Shown one piece after another: positions 18,784-27,829 of a stretch of DNA of 64,000 nt. The notes below the pieces were generated by a model. That model ran no database searches, had not been told where the DNA came from, and saw only the letters and a list, made by a program, of their open reading frames with translations. Source of the DNA: Legionella steigerwaltii (GTDB lineage: Bacteria; Pseudomonadota; Gammaproteobacteria; Legionellales; Legionellaceae); assembly GCF_001468065.1 (NCBI RefSeq), contig NZ_LNYZ01000006.1, positions 1-64,000 of the forward strand, written 5' to 3'. The position numbers and the translations under genes were made by a program. How positions within the stretch are numbered: the stretch's first letter is position 1; every line of letters starts with the position of its first letter.

Positions 18784-19080
18784 ATGAAAACACATACGCC
18801 GATAAAACATACTGCTCTACCTGATTTAATGCATGCCATCAGCTTGCTTGAAAATAAAGAAGAAGCCTTACAATTTTTTACTGATCTATGCACTCCTGCA
18901 GAATTAGAGGCAATGGCCGATCGTTGGCAGGTTGTTCCTTTATTGCGACAAGGTATCCCCTATCGCACCATTCATGAACAAACGGGGGTCAGTGTAACCA
19001 CAATAACCCGTGTGGCACGCTGTTTGAGCTTTGGTACAGGCGGTTATGAGCTAATTGCGAAGAGATTGGAGTCATCGTGA
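18784..19080 (+). CDS. TrpR/YerC-like DNA-binding regulator heading the his operon
   Basis: The 98-residue protein is all-helical and resembles the TrpR-like YerC/YecD family: FTDLCTPAELEAMADRW, then a helix-turn-helix in PYRTIHEQTGVSVTTITRVAR (about 60-80) and a terminal GTGGYELIA. Its TGA stop overlaps the GTG start of hisG (GTGA at 19077), so it is co-translated with histidine genes. YerC-like proteins have been proposed to repress histidine genes elsewhere, which fits this location. No good ribosome-binding site precedes the ATG; the inverted repeat takes up that space. Confidence 0.85.
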   Translation: MKTHTPIKHTALPDLMHAISLLENKEEALQFFTDLCTPAELEAMADRWQVVPLLRQGIPYRTIHEQTGVSVTTITRVARCLSFGTGGYELIAKRLESS

Positions 19081-19958
19081 AAAATCGTTTACGTTTAGCC
19101 CTGCAGAAGAAGGGGCGTTTATCTGAAGAATCATTAAGTCTTTTACAGCAATGTGGTTTAAAGTTTCGCATCAAACCTAATAGCCTACTTACTCATGTTG
19201 ATAACTTTCCTATCGATTTACTTTTTGTACGTGATGATGACATACCCACCTTAGTATTTGATGGTTTATGTGATGGCGGAATCGTTGGTGAAAATGTCTT
19301 ATTCGAAGCATCTCTTGCCAATCCGGGCAAATCATACAAAATTTCAGCAGCATTAGGTACATGCACTTGTCGCTTATCAATCGCTGTTCCTGAAGCTGCG
19401 GATTATCAAGGCCCAGGAAGTCTAGATGGGAAGCGAATTGCTACCAGTTACCCTTATTTACTGAATCAATATTTACGTGATAAAAAAATATGTGCGGAAA
19501 GTCTTGTTTTATCAGGTTCAATTGAAGTTGCCCCGCGAATGGGTATGGCAGATGCAATTTGTGACCTGGTTTCAAGTGGCCAGACCTTAGAAGACAACAA
19601 GCTTTATGAAGTCGATACCGTACTCTCAAGTCAAGCAGTATTAATCCAAAGTGATCAAACATCTTCTTCTATGTTTCAAGACTTATTTGACATGCTTTCT
19701 CGAAGAATCCAAGCGGTACAACAGGCACAAGAAAGAAAATACATTGTTTTTCATGCACCTAAATCAGCCCTCGAAGTAATTGCAGAGAAACTACCTGGTG
19801 CTGAGTCACCTACAATTCTGCCTTTACCAGGAAATATGAATAAAGTAGCCGTTCATGTTGTTTCCAGTGAACGCGTATTTTGGAACACTTTAGAAACCAT
19901 TCAAACCCTCGGAGCCAGTTCTATATTGGTTTTACCTATAGAAAAAATGTTGGAGTAG
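19077..19958 (+). CDS. hisG: ATP phosphoribosyltransferase HisG (long form)
   Basis: HisG performs the first step of histidine synthesis, joining ATP and PRPP; it is the feedback-inhibited enzyme. The 293-residue product has the catalytic region (RLRLALQKKGRLSEESLSLL; LLFVRDDDIPTLV; ADAICDLVSSGQTLEDN) and a C-terminal regulatory domain (about 220-293), so it is the long form that needs no HisZ. It starts with GTG overlapping the preceding stop codon. The next gene hisD begins one base after its stop. Confidence 0.96.
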   Translation: MKNRLRLALQKKGRLSEESLSLLQQCGLKFRIKPNSLLTHVDNFPIDLLFVRDDDIPTLVFDGLCDGGIVGENVLFEASLANPGKSYKISAALGTCTCRLSIAVPEAADYQGPGSLDGKRIATSYPYLLNQYLRDKKICAESLVLSGSIEVAPRMGMADAICDLVSSGQTLEDNKLYEVDTVLSSQAVLIQSDQTSSSMFQDLFDMLSRRIQAVQQAQERKYIVFHAPKSALEVIAEKLPGAESPTILPLPGNMNKVAVHVVSSERVFWNTLETIQTLGASSILVLPIEKMLE

Positions 19959-19959
19959 T

Positions 19960-21258
19960 ATGATGTTATCGATTAAAAATTGGCAATCCCTATCAGAAGC
20001 TGATAAAAAACAATATCTTACCCGTCCCCTGAAAATGTCCTCAGTACAAAACAAAGTGCAAGAGATTATTAAACAGGTACGAACATTTGGAGATCAGGCT
20101 TTATTTGCATTGACAGAACAGTTTGATGGCGCTCGTTTGGAAAGCCTGAAAATTCCCATGAGGAAAATTGAGAACGCATGCGTTAGTAAGAAATCACTGG
20201 AAGCCATTAATGAAGCGATAAAAACGATTACCCTCTATCACCAAGCTCTTTTACCTGAAGACAAGAACATTTGTACCGCTAGAGGAGTAACTATTTACAG
20301 TACCTATAGACCACTTCAACGAGTCGGTTTGTATGTGCCTGCTGGTAATAAAACACCGTTAATTTCTTCATTATTAATGCAAGCTGTACCTGCGCTTGTG
20401 GCGGGATGTCCTATAAAAATACTATGTACCCCGCCTGATGCCTCAGGTTCAATCAACGAACATCTGCTTGTGGCAGCACGATTATGTGGCATAGATACCA
20501 TTTTTACACTTGGTGGGGCACAAGCAATCGCTGCGATGGCTTATGGTACAGAAACCATTACAAAGGTAGATAAAATTTTTGGGCCAGGAAACAGTTATGT
20601 TACAGAGGCCAAAACATTGGTTGCCTCAGATCCATACGGGGCAGCTATAGATATGCCTGCTGGACCTTCTGAGGTCATGATCAGCGCAGATAATCAAGCA
20701 AATCCTGCATTTGTCGCTGCCGATTTGCTCGCACAAGCGGAGCATGGCGTTGATTCACAAGTCATTTTGGTTTGCGACACGCTTGAATTTGCGGAACAGG
20801 TGAACCAACAACTGCAAGTTCAATTCAATACTCTATCTAGAACGCAGACAATAAAACAATCCATGGCGAACAGTATGATATTTGTATGCGCTGAAAAAGT
20901 AGAACAATTAAACATGATTAATTCCTATGCGCCGGAACATTTGATTGTAAATCGAGAAGATGCTGAGTCTTGGGTCGAAGAGATCAATTCTGTAGGAACT
21001 CTATTTCTTGGACCATGGGCTGCCGAAACGCTAGGTGATTATGTAACTGGATCAAATCATGTTCTACCAACCAATGGTTTTGCCAAAAATCATAATGGTT
21101 TGAGTACGCTCGATTTTTTAACGTGCTTTAATGTGCAATCGATTAGCAAAGAAGGAATTAGGGCCCTAGGGTCTTCCGCAATTACGCTGGCCCAGATCGA
21201 GGGATTAGATGCCCATGCACAAGCAGTGAAAATTAGACTCGATTCACTGGAGATTTAA
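19960..21258 (+). CDS. hisD: Histidinol dehydrogenase HisD
   Basis: HisD oxidises L-histidinol to L-histidine in two NAD-dependent steps using a zinc ion. The 432-residue protein has the family signature IDMPAGPSEVMI, the AQAEHGVDSQ segment bearing zinc ligands, YAPEHLIV with the catalytic Glu-His pair, and GSNHVLPT. Length matches E. coli HisD (434). It begins one base after hisG ends. Two tandem ATG codons exist; the choice changes only one residue. Confidence 0.96.
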   Translation: MMLSIKNWQSLSEADKKQYLTRPLKMSSVQNKVQEIIKQVRTFGDQALFALTEQFDGARLESLKIPMRKIENACVSKKSLEAINEAIKTITLYHQALLPEDKNICTARGVTIYSTYRPLQRVGLYVPAGNKTPLISSLLMQAVPALVAGCPIKILCTPPDASGSINEHLLVAARLCGIDTIFTLGGAQAIAAMAYGTETITKVDKIFGPGNSYVTEAKTLVASDPYGAAIDMPAGPSEVMISADNQANPAFVAADLLAQAEHGVDSQVILVCDTLEFAEQVNQQLQVQFNTLSRTQTIKQSMANSMIFVCAEKVEQLNMINSYAPEHLIVNREDAESWVEEINSVGTLFLGPWAAETLGDYVTGSNHVLPTNGFAKNHNGLSTLDFLTCFNVQSISKEGIRALGSSAITLAQIEGLDAHAQAVKIRLDSLEI

Positions 21259-21260
21259 AC

Positions 21261-22328
21261 ATGTCAGTACTTAACTTAATCCGCTCTGAATTATTAAACA
21301 ATAAACCCTATGTGATCGGAAGTGCTCCAATTAAACACCGACTCCATGCAAACGAGCTACCTTGGTCTGCATTAAGTACGAATATAGATTTAAATTTTTA
21401 CCCAGAAAAACGTCTCAAAGACCAGTTACAAGAGCAACTAGCGGAACGTTATCAAGTTGATATAAATCAAATTGTACTCACTCGAGGATCGGATGATGGC
21501 ATTGACTTAATCACTCGTTTATTTTTAAGTGCTGGACAAGACGCTTGTATGCAATTTTCGCCAACTTTTTCCATGTATTGTTTTTATGTAACATTACAAC
21601 ATGCCCAGCTTATCGAATGTCCTTTAGACCCGCTGCAAGAATTTAAAATCTCGATAGAAGAGATTCGCACTAGCTGGCAAAAGAATTGTAAGATTATTTT
21701 TTTGTGTAATCCTAATAATCCAACTGCTCACTTAATCGAGCTGGACTTTATTGCTCAACTTTGCACTGAATATAAAAATCGTTCCGTCATCGTTGTTGAT
21801 GAAGCGTATATCGAATTTTCGCAAGCACAAAGTGCAGCCAGCTTAATTTCTAAGTTCGATAATTTAATTGTTTTACGTACTCTGTCGAAAGCCTATGGTC
21901 TTGCTAACCTTCGTTTGGGAATTATATTGGCACAAGCACATGTAATCCAAGCCTTTAATACAATTATGCCCCCCTTCCCTTTTTCCAGTGTTGTTATTGA
22001 TTTAGCGCTACGTGCATTGGAAAAACGTGAATGGTTTCTTCATGCAATTGAAAGAATTAAAGAGTCTCGCGCTAAATTAATGAACGAATTACAATTATGC
22101 CCAGTGATTGAGAAAGTCTATCCAACAGAAGCAAATTACATTCTTGTTAAAACAAAATACTCGACGCAATTAGTTCCGTGGTTTGCCAGCCAAGGTATCG
22201 TGATTAAAAGTTTTTCGCCCCATTCACCTTTACATGATCATTTGCGAATCACCGTAGGTGATGATCCACAAAATGAGCTGTTACTGGATGCTCTATCTTC
22301 TTTTCAAAATAATGGTTTAGGAAATTAA
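21261..22328 (+). CDS. hisC: Histidinol-phosphate aminotransferase HisC
   Basis: HisC transaminates imidazole acetol phosphate to histidinol phosphate with PLP. The 355-residue class-II aminotransferase has the Schiff-base lysine at Lys210 in LSKAYG, the CNPNNPT substrate motif at about 149-155, VVDEAY at 178-183 and NLRLG after the lysine. It begins two bases after hisD and ends two bases before hisB, so translation is tightly coupled. Confidence 0.95.
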   Translation: MSVLNLIRSELLNNKPYVIGSAPIKHRLHANELPWSALSTNIDLNFYPEKRLKDQLQEQLAERYQVDINQIVLTRGSDDGIDLITRLFLSAGQDACMQFSPTFSMYCFYVTLQHAQLIECPLDPLQEFKISIEEIRTSWQKNCKIIFLCNPNNPTAHLIELDFIAQLCTEYKNRSVIVVDEAYIEFSQAQSAASLISKFDNLIVLRTLSKAYGLANLRLGIILAQAHVIQAFNTIMPPFPFSSVVIDLALRALEKREWFLHAIERIKESRAKLMNELQLCPVIEKVYPTEANYILVKTKYSTQLVPWFASQGIVIKSFSPHSPLHDHLRITVGDDPQNELLLDALSSFQNNGLGN

Positions 22329-22330
22329 AA

Positions 22331-23389
22331 ATGCAAAAAATATTATTTATTGATCGTGATGGGACCTTAATCGAAGAACCTTTTGATTTTCAAGTAGACT
22401 CATTGGATAAAATTAAACTCACTCCCTATGTTATTCCTGCATTACTTCAATTACAAAATGAAGGGTTTCGCTTTGTTATGGTAAGCAATCAAAATGGTAT
22501 AGGTACCCCCGCATTTCCTGAGGATGATTTTATGATTTGCCATGAATTTACTCTGGATCTTTTTTCTTCACAGGGGGTATTTTTTGATGAAATTTTTATT
22601 TGTCCTCACATGCCTGAAGACAATTGCTTATGCCGAAAACCTAAAACAGGATTGGTGGATCAATTCCTAAAGGAGAAAGCAATTGATAAATCATTTTCTT
22701 GGGTTATTGGCGATAGGGAAACTGATCGACAATTGGCTGATAATCTGGGCATCAAATTTTTACCCGTTTCTAAACTACACGGATGGGATCAAATTACCCA
22801 AACGATTCTTAATCACAAACGTAGTGCTGTGATTCAAAGAACGACAAAAGAAACCGAAATTAAATTGAACCTGACATTGGATGCGGATCAAATTGGCCCA
22901 ATCAACACACCATTGCCATTTTTTAACCACATGCTGGAACAAGTAGCCAAACATGGTGGATTTAATCTTGAGTTGTATGCCAATGGAGACATAGACGTTG
23001 ATGATCACCATTTGATTGAAGATACAGCAATTGCTTTTGGCGAAGGGCTAAAAAAAGCACTTGGGGATAAATGGGGTATTAACCGTTATGGGTTTATTTT
23101 ACCTATGGATGAAGCCTTAGCCTCTATAGCTATAGATATTAGTGGCAGAAGCTTTTGCGACTTTAAAGGCCAATTTACCCGGGAATTTGTTGGAGGTATG
23201 GCAACGGAAATGGTGCCGCATTTTTTTAGCTCGTTAGCCGCTGCCCTAGGAGCCACCATTCATGTTGAAGTGAAAGGCCAAAATCACCACCACATGATCG
23301 AAGCCTGTTTCAAATCATTAGGAAGAGCGCTCGGCCAGGCCTGTATGAAAACAAATAACTCCCTGCCATCAACTAAGGGGATATTATGA
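22331..23389 (+). CDS. hisB: Bifunctional histidinol-phosphatase/IGP dehydratase HisB
   Basis: The 352-residue fusion provides two steps of histidine synthesis. The N-terminal HAD phosphatase (about 1-165) has DRDGTL at 7-12 and the [14 protein letters not shown] zinc-binding loop. The C-terminal imidazoleglycerol-phosphate dehydratase (about 166-352) has its two metal-binding motifs, DDHHLIED and NHHHMIEA. This fused form is typical of enteric-type his operons. The hisH start overlaps its stop by four bases (ATGA). Confidence 0.96.
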   Translation: MQKILFIDRDGTLIEEPFDFQVDSLDKIKLTPYVIPALLQLQNEGFRFVMVSNQNGIGTPAFPEDDFMICHEFTLDLFSSQGVFFDEIFICPHMPEDNCLCRKPKTGLVDQFLKEKAIDKSFSWVIGDRETDRQLADNLGIKFLPVSKLHGWDQITQTILNHKRSAVIQRTTKETEIKLNLTLDADQIGPINTPLPFFNHMLEQVAKHGGFNLELYANGDIDVDDHHLIEDTAIAFGEGLKKALGDKWGINRYGFILPMDEALASIAIDISGRSFCDFKGQFTREFVGGMATEMVPHFFSSLAAALGATIHVEVKGQNHHHMIEACFKSLGRALGQACMKTNNSLPSTKGIL

Positions 23390-23973
23390 TTGCTGTTATT
23401 GATGTGAGTGGCACCAACCTAACTTCTTTGGTTAATGCATTAAAACGGTTGGAATTGAATTATCAATTAACACACGATGCAATGGTAATTAATAACGCAA
23501 GCCACGTGATTTTACCAGGGGTAGGCACTGCAGCTTATGGTATGAATGCTTTGCACAAGTATGACTTGATCGATGTGATTACCTCACTGGAACAACCACT
23601 GCTCGGTATTTGTCTTGGCATGCAATTGTTGTTCGAAAGCAGCGAAGAAAATGATGTTCGGTGTCTGGGGATGCTTCCCGGAAAAATAAAGCGCTTACGC
23701 CATCAAGATGGTTATCCAGTGCCTCACATGGGTTGGAATCAATTGCAATGGCACACAGAGACGTTGTTACGGCAAGGATTAAATGAACAAGACTATGTTT
23801 ATTTTGTTCATAGTTACGCACTTGGTGAGAGTAAGTATGCATTGGCTTATTGTGAATACAGTGAACCATTCACGGCAATAGTTCAAAAAAATAATATTTG
23901 GGGCATGCAATTTCATCCGGAAAAATCCGCAGACACTGGAATGACTTTGCTAAAAAATTTTTGTAACAATTAA
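23386..23973 (+). CDS. hisH: Imidazole glycerol phosphate synthase glutaminase subunit HisH
   Basis: HisH hydrolyses glutamine and passes ammonia to HisF. The 195-residue class-I glutaminase has its nucleophile Cys76 in [11 protein letters not shown], and His177 and Glu179 in GMQFHPEKS complete the triad; GVGTAAYGM forms the oxyanion region. It partners HisF, encoded two genes downstream. Confidence 0.96.
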   Translation: MIAVIDVSGTNLTSLVNALKRLELNYQLTHDAMVINNASHVILPGVGTAAYGMNALHKYDLIDVITSLEQPLLGICLGMQLLFESSEENDVRCLGMLPGKIKRLRHQDGYPVPHMGWNQLQWHTETLLRQGLNEQDYVYFVHSYALGESKYALAYCEYSEPFTAIVQKNNIWGMQFHPEKSADTGMTLLKNFCNN

Positions 23974-24037
23974 AGGCTGTTGGCAATTCGCTATTTAGGC
24001 CAGGATAGTTGAATTGTCAATAGCCTATGGAGGCTTT

Positions 24038-24757
24038 ATGATCCTTATCCCTGCAATTGATATCCAAGCAGGTCGTTGTGTGCGTTTACGGCAAGGGCAA
24101 TTTGATCAAGTCACTCAATTTGATGCACTACCCATAGAACGGGCTACCTACTTTGCGCAGTTAGGTGCGAAGCGCTTGCATATTGTTGATTTAGATGGTG
24201 CACAAACAGGAACGATGCAACAACTGCCTTTAATCTGTGCCATGCAAGGCACCGGTATCCCTGTGCAAGCAGGTGGTGGGATTCGCTCTTTAGAACAAGC
24301 AATGTTATGTGTTTCATCCGGAATATCTAATCTGGTAATAGGCAGTATTGCCATAAGCAATCCCGAACTCACGGCACAAATTATTAAAGTAATAAATGCT
24401 CAACACATTATTCTGGCTTTAGATGTTCGAATACAAGATAAAATTCCTATACCTGCCATTCATGGTTGGCAAACAACAACCAATCATAATTTATGGGATA
24501 TTGTTTCCTATTACCAACAATTAGGAATTACGCAAATACTCTGTACCGATATTGCTTGTGATGGAATGATGCAAGGACCAAATTTTGAACTTTATAAGGA
24601 AGCAGTAGAACGCTTTCCACAAATTGAATGGCAAGCTTCAGGAGGCATCCGGGACACACAGGATATAAATCAATTGGATGCATTAGGAGTGAGTGCGGCG
24701 ATTCTGGGATTAACCCTTTACCAAGGCAACTTAAATTTAGAATCAATGTTATTGTAG
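24038..24757 (+). CDS. hisA: ProFAR isomerase HisA
   Basis: HisA isomerises ProFAR to PRFAR on a beta-alpha barrel. The start at 24038 gives MILIPAIDIQAGRCVRL, the canonical N-terminus with the first catalytic Asp, and a GGAGG ribosome-binding site lies 5 bases upstream; an in-frame ATG at 24014 would add eight residues and has no such support. The 239-residue product also shows QAGGGIRSL, CTDIACDGMMQGPN with the second catalytic Asp, and ASGGIRDTQD. The last 23 codons are repeated in diverged form downstream (24831-24899), beyond a truncated repeat element. Confidence 0.96.
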   Translation: MILIPAIDIQAGRCVRLRQGQFDQVTQFDALPIERATYFAQLGAKRLHIVDLDGAQTGTMQQLPLICAMQGTGIPVQAGGGIRSLEQAMLCVSSGISNLVIGSIAISNPELTAQIIKVINAQHIILALDVRIQDKIPIPAIHGWQTTTNHNLWDIVSYYQQLGITQILCTDIACDGMMQGPNFELYKEAVERFPQIEWQASGGIRDTQDINQLDALGVSAAILGLTLYQGNLNLESMLL

Positions 24758-24769
24758 GTATAGTAGGTG

Positions 24770-24790
24770 TAGCCTGGGTGCAGCGCAGCA
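24770..24790 (+). repeat. Truncated left arm of the palindromic repeat
   Basis: The outer and inner left arm TAGCCTGGGTGCAGCGCAGC is present 12 bases after the hisA stop, but instead of the CCCGGG centre and right arm it runs directly into a different GC-rich palindrome and the second hisA tail. It is the only copy in the window that lacks its partner arm, marking a recombination junction. Confidence 0.85.
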
Positions 24791-24793
24791 GGA

Positions 24794-24822
24794 GGGGACG
24801 GACCCCAACGGGGTCCGTCCCC
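24794..24822 (+). repeat. Perfect 13-bp GC hairpin in the hisA-hisF gap
   Basis: GGGGACGGACCCC and its exact complement GGGGTCCGTCCCC are separated by 3 bases (AAC). The stem is very GC-rich against an AT-rich background. It is transcribed with the his operon and could weaken expression of hisF and hisI or protect the upstream message. No T run follows, so it is not a standard terminator. Confidence 0.85.
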
Positions 24823-24830
24823 GTTGCACT

Positions 24831-24899
24831 GGAGTGAGCGAGGCGATTCTGGGATTAACTCTCTACCAAGGCAAATTTGACCTAGAGTCGATGTTATTG
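24831..24899 (+). repeat. Diverged duplicate of the hisA 3' end
   Basis: These 69 bases align without gaps to 24686-24754, the last 23 codons of hisA, at about 84% identity. In the matching frame they read G-V-S-E-A-I-L-G-L-T-L-Y-Q-G-K-F-D-L-E-S-M-L-L, differing at only four residues, so most changes are silent. The frame then continues ten codons past where hisA stops, to a TGA at about 24930. It looks like the 3' remnant of an alternative hisA allele and has no start of its own. Confidence 0.85.
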
Positions 24900-24939
24900 A
24901 CAAAGTGCCCGGATGCATTACTAATTAAGTGAGTACGAT

Positions 24940-25707
24940 ATGTTAACCAAACGAATTATTCCATGCCTTGATGTACGCAATAATCAAGTGGTTAAAGGAA
25001 TCAAATTTCGCAATCATCGCGTTGTTGGCAATATTCTTGATCTTGCAGCTGAGTATTCTGCATCAGGTGCAGATGAGCTTGTATTTTATGACATTACTGC
25101 AAGCTCTGAGCAACGCTCAGTTTGTCCGGACTGGGTGAATCAAGTAGCAGAAACAATTAATATTCCTTTCACTGTAGCAGGTGGAATTCGCTCGCTTATT
25201 CAGGCAAAATCGTTATTAAATTTAGGAGCTGATAAAATATCCATTAATAGCCCAGCATTAGAAAACCCTGACTTAATCAATGAATTAAGTCGAGATTTTG
25301 GAAGCCAATGCGTTGTAATAGGAGTTGATAGCCAATGGATAGATGATGATTATTATGTCTATCAATACACTGGAGATGAGAAAAGAACACTTAACTCTAA
25401 ACGTAAAACAAAAGAATGGATAAAGGAAGTACAAGATAGAGGAGCAGGAGAAATTGTATTAAATTGTATGCAAGCAGATGGAGTGCGTAATGGCTATGAT
25501 TTACATCAATTAAAACTGATGCGGTCTTTATGTCAGGTGCCATTAGTTGCATCGGGAGGTGCCGGAGCACTGGATGACTTTACTCAAGTTTTTCTTGAGT
25601 CTCAAGTAGATGGAGCTTTAGCTGCCAGTATTTTTCATGACAAAATTTTGACAATACATGAAATAAAATTAGCATTAAAAAAACAAAAGATTGAGGTACG
25701 ATTATGA
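24940..25707 (+). CDS. hisF: Imidazole glycerol phosphate synthase cyclase subunit HisF
   Basis: HisF uses ammonia from HisH to cyclise PRFAR, giving imidazole glycerol phosphate and AICAR. The 255-residue barrel has both catalytic aspartates, in [13 protein letters not shown] (Asp11) and VIGVDSQW (about 130), plus VAGGIRS and SGGAGALDD phosphate loops. The stretch [19 protein letters not shown] is of the enterobacterial HisF type. A 182-base gap with repeat debris precedes it, unlike the tight joins elsewhere in the operon. Confidence 0.96.
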   Translation: MLTKRIIPCLDVRNNQVVKGIKFRNHRVVGNILDLAAEYSASGADELVFYDITASSEQRSVCPDWVNQVAETINIPFTVAGGIRSLIQAKSLLNLGADKISINSPALENPDLINELSRDFGSQCVVIGVDSQWIDDDYYVYQYTGDEKRTLNSKRKTKEWIKEVQDRGAGEIVLNCMQADGVRNGYDLHQLKLMRSLCQVPLVASGGAGALDDFTQVFLESQVDGALAASIFHDKILTIHEIKLALKKQKIEVRL

Positions 25708-26327
25708 TTCACATGGAAATTAATTCTTTGGATTGGAAAAAAATGAATGGCTTATTACCAGCCATTATCCAAAATGCTGAAAATGGTAGTGTTCTAATGT
25801 TGGGTTATATGAACCAAGAGGCTTTGCTCGCTACACTCACCACAGGCCAATTAAATCTCTACAGCCGAAGTCGAAAACGCCTATGGCGCAAAGGAGAAAG
25901 CTCCGGTAATAGCATGTCCATCCAACATATCAGTGTTGATTGTGACAGTGATAGCCTCTTAATTCAGGTTTTACCTAAAGGCCCAGCCTGTCATTTAGGT
26001 TATACGAGTTGCTTTCAACCGGCGCATAATTCAAATTTAGGATTTATACATGAGTTAATTGAGTTGATTAATGAGCGCGCTGAATCAAAAAATGAAAACA
26101 GTTATACAGCACAACTATTAGAATCTGGACTCTCACGATGTGCACAAAAAGTAGGTGAAGAAGCAGTAGAAACAGTAATTGCTGCAGTAAATAATAACCG
26201 CGAAGAATTGGTTAATGAAAGTGCTGACTTAATTTTTCACTTATTTGTTTTATTAAAAGCATGTGAATTAAGTTTTTATGATGTGTTGCAGTGCTTGCGA
26301 GACCGAGATAGAACGGTTCATACTTAA
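25704..26327 (+). CDS. hisI: Bifunctional phosphoribosyl-AMP cyclohydrolase/ATP pyrophosphatase HisIE
   Basis: The 207-residue fusion performs steps two and three of histidine synthesis. The N-terminal cyclohydrolase (about 1-115) has [26 protein letters not shown] and the zinc cysteines in VDCDSDSL and [12 protein letters not shown]. The C-terminal pyrophosphatase (about 120-207) has [13 protein letters not shown] and [10 protein letters not shown]. Its ATG overlaps the hisF stop (ATGA). It is the final gene; a palindromic repeat begins 16 bases after its stop. Confidence 0.96.
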   Translation: MIHMEINSLDWKKMNGLLPAIIQNAENGSVLMLGYMNQEALLATLTTGQLNLYSRSRKRLWRKGESSGNSMSIQHISVDCDSDSLLIQVLPKGPACHLGYTSCFQPAHNSNLGFIHELIELINERAESKNENSYTAQLLESGLSRCAQKVGEEAVETVIAAVNNNREELVNESADLIFHLFVLLKACELSFYDVLQCLRDRDRTVHT

Positions 26328-26342
26328 ATAAGTTATAACTTG

Positions 26343-26431
26343 TAGCCTGGGTGCAGCGCAGCGGAACCCGGGAATTATGAGCTTCATTTAAATCCATTAA
26401 TCCCGGGTTCCGCTGCGCTGCACCCAGGCTA
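26343..26431. repeat. Palindromic repeat at the end of the his operon
   Basis: This copy has the consensus arms (GCAGCGCAGCGGAACCCGGG and its full complement) and a 30-base AT-rich loop. It lies between the convergent ends of hisI and rlmI, only 16 and 10 bases from their stop codons, so it could separate or stabilise both transcripts. Confidence 0.93.
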
Positions 26432-26440
26432 CAAAAATAA

Positions 26441-27613
26441 TCACACAACTGCCAACAAGACCGCAGTCAGATAATTTCCTTCTGGAAAAGAAGTTAATGT
26501 AGGATGACAACTTGCTGGGCCATAAACACCTAAAATGCGAGCTTGCTTTCCTACAGCCACTGCTTGAGCACTGACCAAAGAACAAAATTCTTGCGATGAA
26601 AGTGCTGAAGAGCAATTACATGTCATTAATAAAGAACCTGGTTTCATGTACTTAAATACTTCACGGTGCAAGAATCGATAATAGTTTTTAGCGCGCTCAA
26701 CATGTTGTTTTGAAGGAACCAATTTAGGGGGATCCAAAATAACGAGATCGTAATCCCCTGCTTTTGTTAAATACTCGCGGGCATCTGCTTCAATAAACTC
26801 AATCTGGGTCACATCATTTAATGCAGCATTTTTCTGCGCTTGAGCGATTGCTTGGGCAGAACTATCCACAGCAGTTACTTTTGAGGCCCCAGCTCGCGCA
26901 GCATGTAAAGCAAAACCACCACTATAACAATAAAGATCTAATACGTTTTTTCCTTTGGATAATTGAGCAATACGCTGATGATTCTCTCGTTGGTCAAGAA
27001 ACAGTCCTGTTTTTTGTGCTTGAGCAAATTCAACTTCATAAATAACTCCTGCTTCAAGAACTTTAGTATCGTATTGTTTCTCTTGTGCAGTAATTTGTTT
27101 CCAGCCGTCCTGACCCAATGGTTTATTTTGCGGCATCCAAACAATTTGATCTTCAGGAAATAAATTTTGCAAAGCGTGAATGATAATTTCTCGATTGAGT
27201 TCAACCCAATAAGCGGAGCTGGCAACGACACAAATCTGATTAAATCGATCAATCGTTAATCCTGAAAGACCATCCGCTTCACTATTAAATAAACGATAAG
27301 CAGTGGTTTTTTCATTAGGTAGATTCAAACATTCTCTAACCTGTTTTGCCTGATTTAAACGATGTGCAATCAAGGAATGTAAATTGCCTCTATCTATGGA
27401 TTCATTTGCGAGAGCCAATACTCTAACTCTGTAGAGAGAATGTTCATTATAAACACCTACACCAATAAGCTCCTCATCTGCATTATAAATATCAATCAAA
27501 TGTCCTGTGACTAATTTCCCATGAGTTTTTGCAATGGCCTTGGGGAATATCCAGGGATGGCCGCGTAATACGGTGTTTTGTTTTGCCTTAAGCAAAATAA
27601 CCTTTGCATTCAT
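26441..27613 (-). CDS. rlmI: 23S rRNA (cytosine-5) methyltransferase, RlmI-like
   Basis: RlmI methylates C1962 of 23S rRNA. With the start at 27613 (MNAKVILLKAKQNTVLRG) the product has 390 residues, near the 396 of E. coli; the frame is open further upstream, but a GGGAA motif precedes this ATG and homology begins here. An N-terminal PUA domain (about 3-80) includes GHPWIFPKAI. The methyltransferase fold has the SAM motif DLYCYSGGFALHAARAGA, an acidic VTAVDSS strand and the catalytic region LVILDPPKLVPSK; a Cys in LMTCNCSS would be the nucleophile region. Confidence 0.9.
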   Translation of the reverse strand: MNAKVILLKAKQNTVLRGHPWIFPKAIAKTHGKLVTGHLIDIYNADEELIGVGVYNEHSLYRVRVLALANESIDRGNLHSLIAHRLNQAKQVRECLNLPNEKTTAYRLFNSEADGLSGLTIDRFNQICVVASSAYWVELNREIIIHALQNLFPEDQIVWMPQNKPLGQDGWKQITAQEKQYDTKVLEAGVIYEVEFAQAQKTGLFLDQRENHQRIAQLSKGKNVLDLYCYSGGFALHAARAGASKVTAVDSSAQAIAQAQKNAALNDVTQIEFIEADAREYLTKAGDYDLVILDPPKLVPSKQHVERAKNYYRFLHREVFKYMKPGSLLMTCNCSSALSSQEFCSLVSAQAVAVGKQARILGVYGPASCHPTLTSFPEGNYLTAVLLAVV

Positions 27614-27829
27614 TTTTCTATTTCCCAAAGAACAAAAATCGGCTAATCTACACAAAGAACGATAGACCTGCAATAGTTCATAATTTTATAAAGCCTAAAA
27701 AAGCAGTTCCCGCTCAATTTAACTGAAAAAATAAGAATTAGGGACAGTGATGCCACAAACAATAAAAAAACATTTTATCTCCTTTTTTATAACCAATGTT
27801 TTAACAATTAACACATTTTGGTAATCAAT

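Noticed and set aside
23579..23869. A 96-codon frame antisense to hisH
   Set aside because: It shadows a conserved gene and has no independent support.
24628..24918. Short frames spanning the hisA end and repeat debris on both strands
   Set aside because: They consist of hisA sequence in other frames plus repeat arms; the duplicated hisA tail explains the region better.
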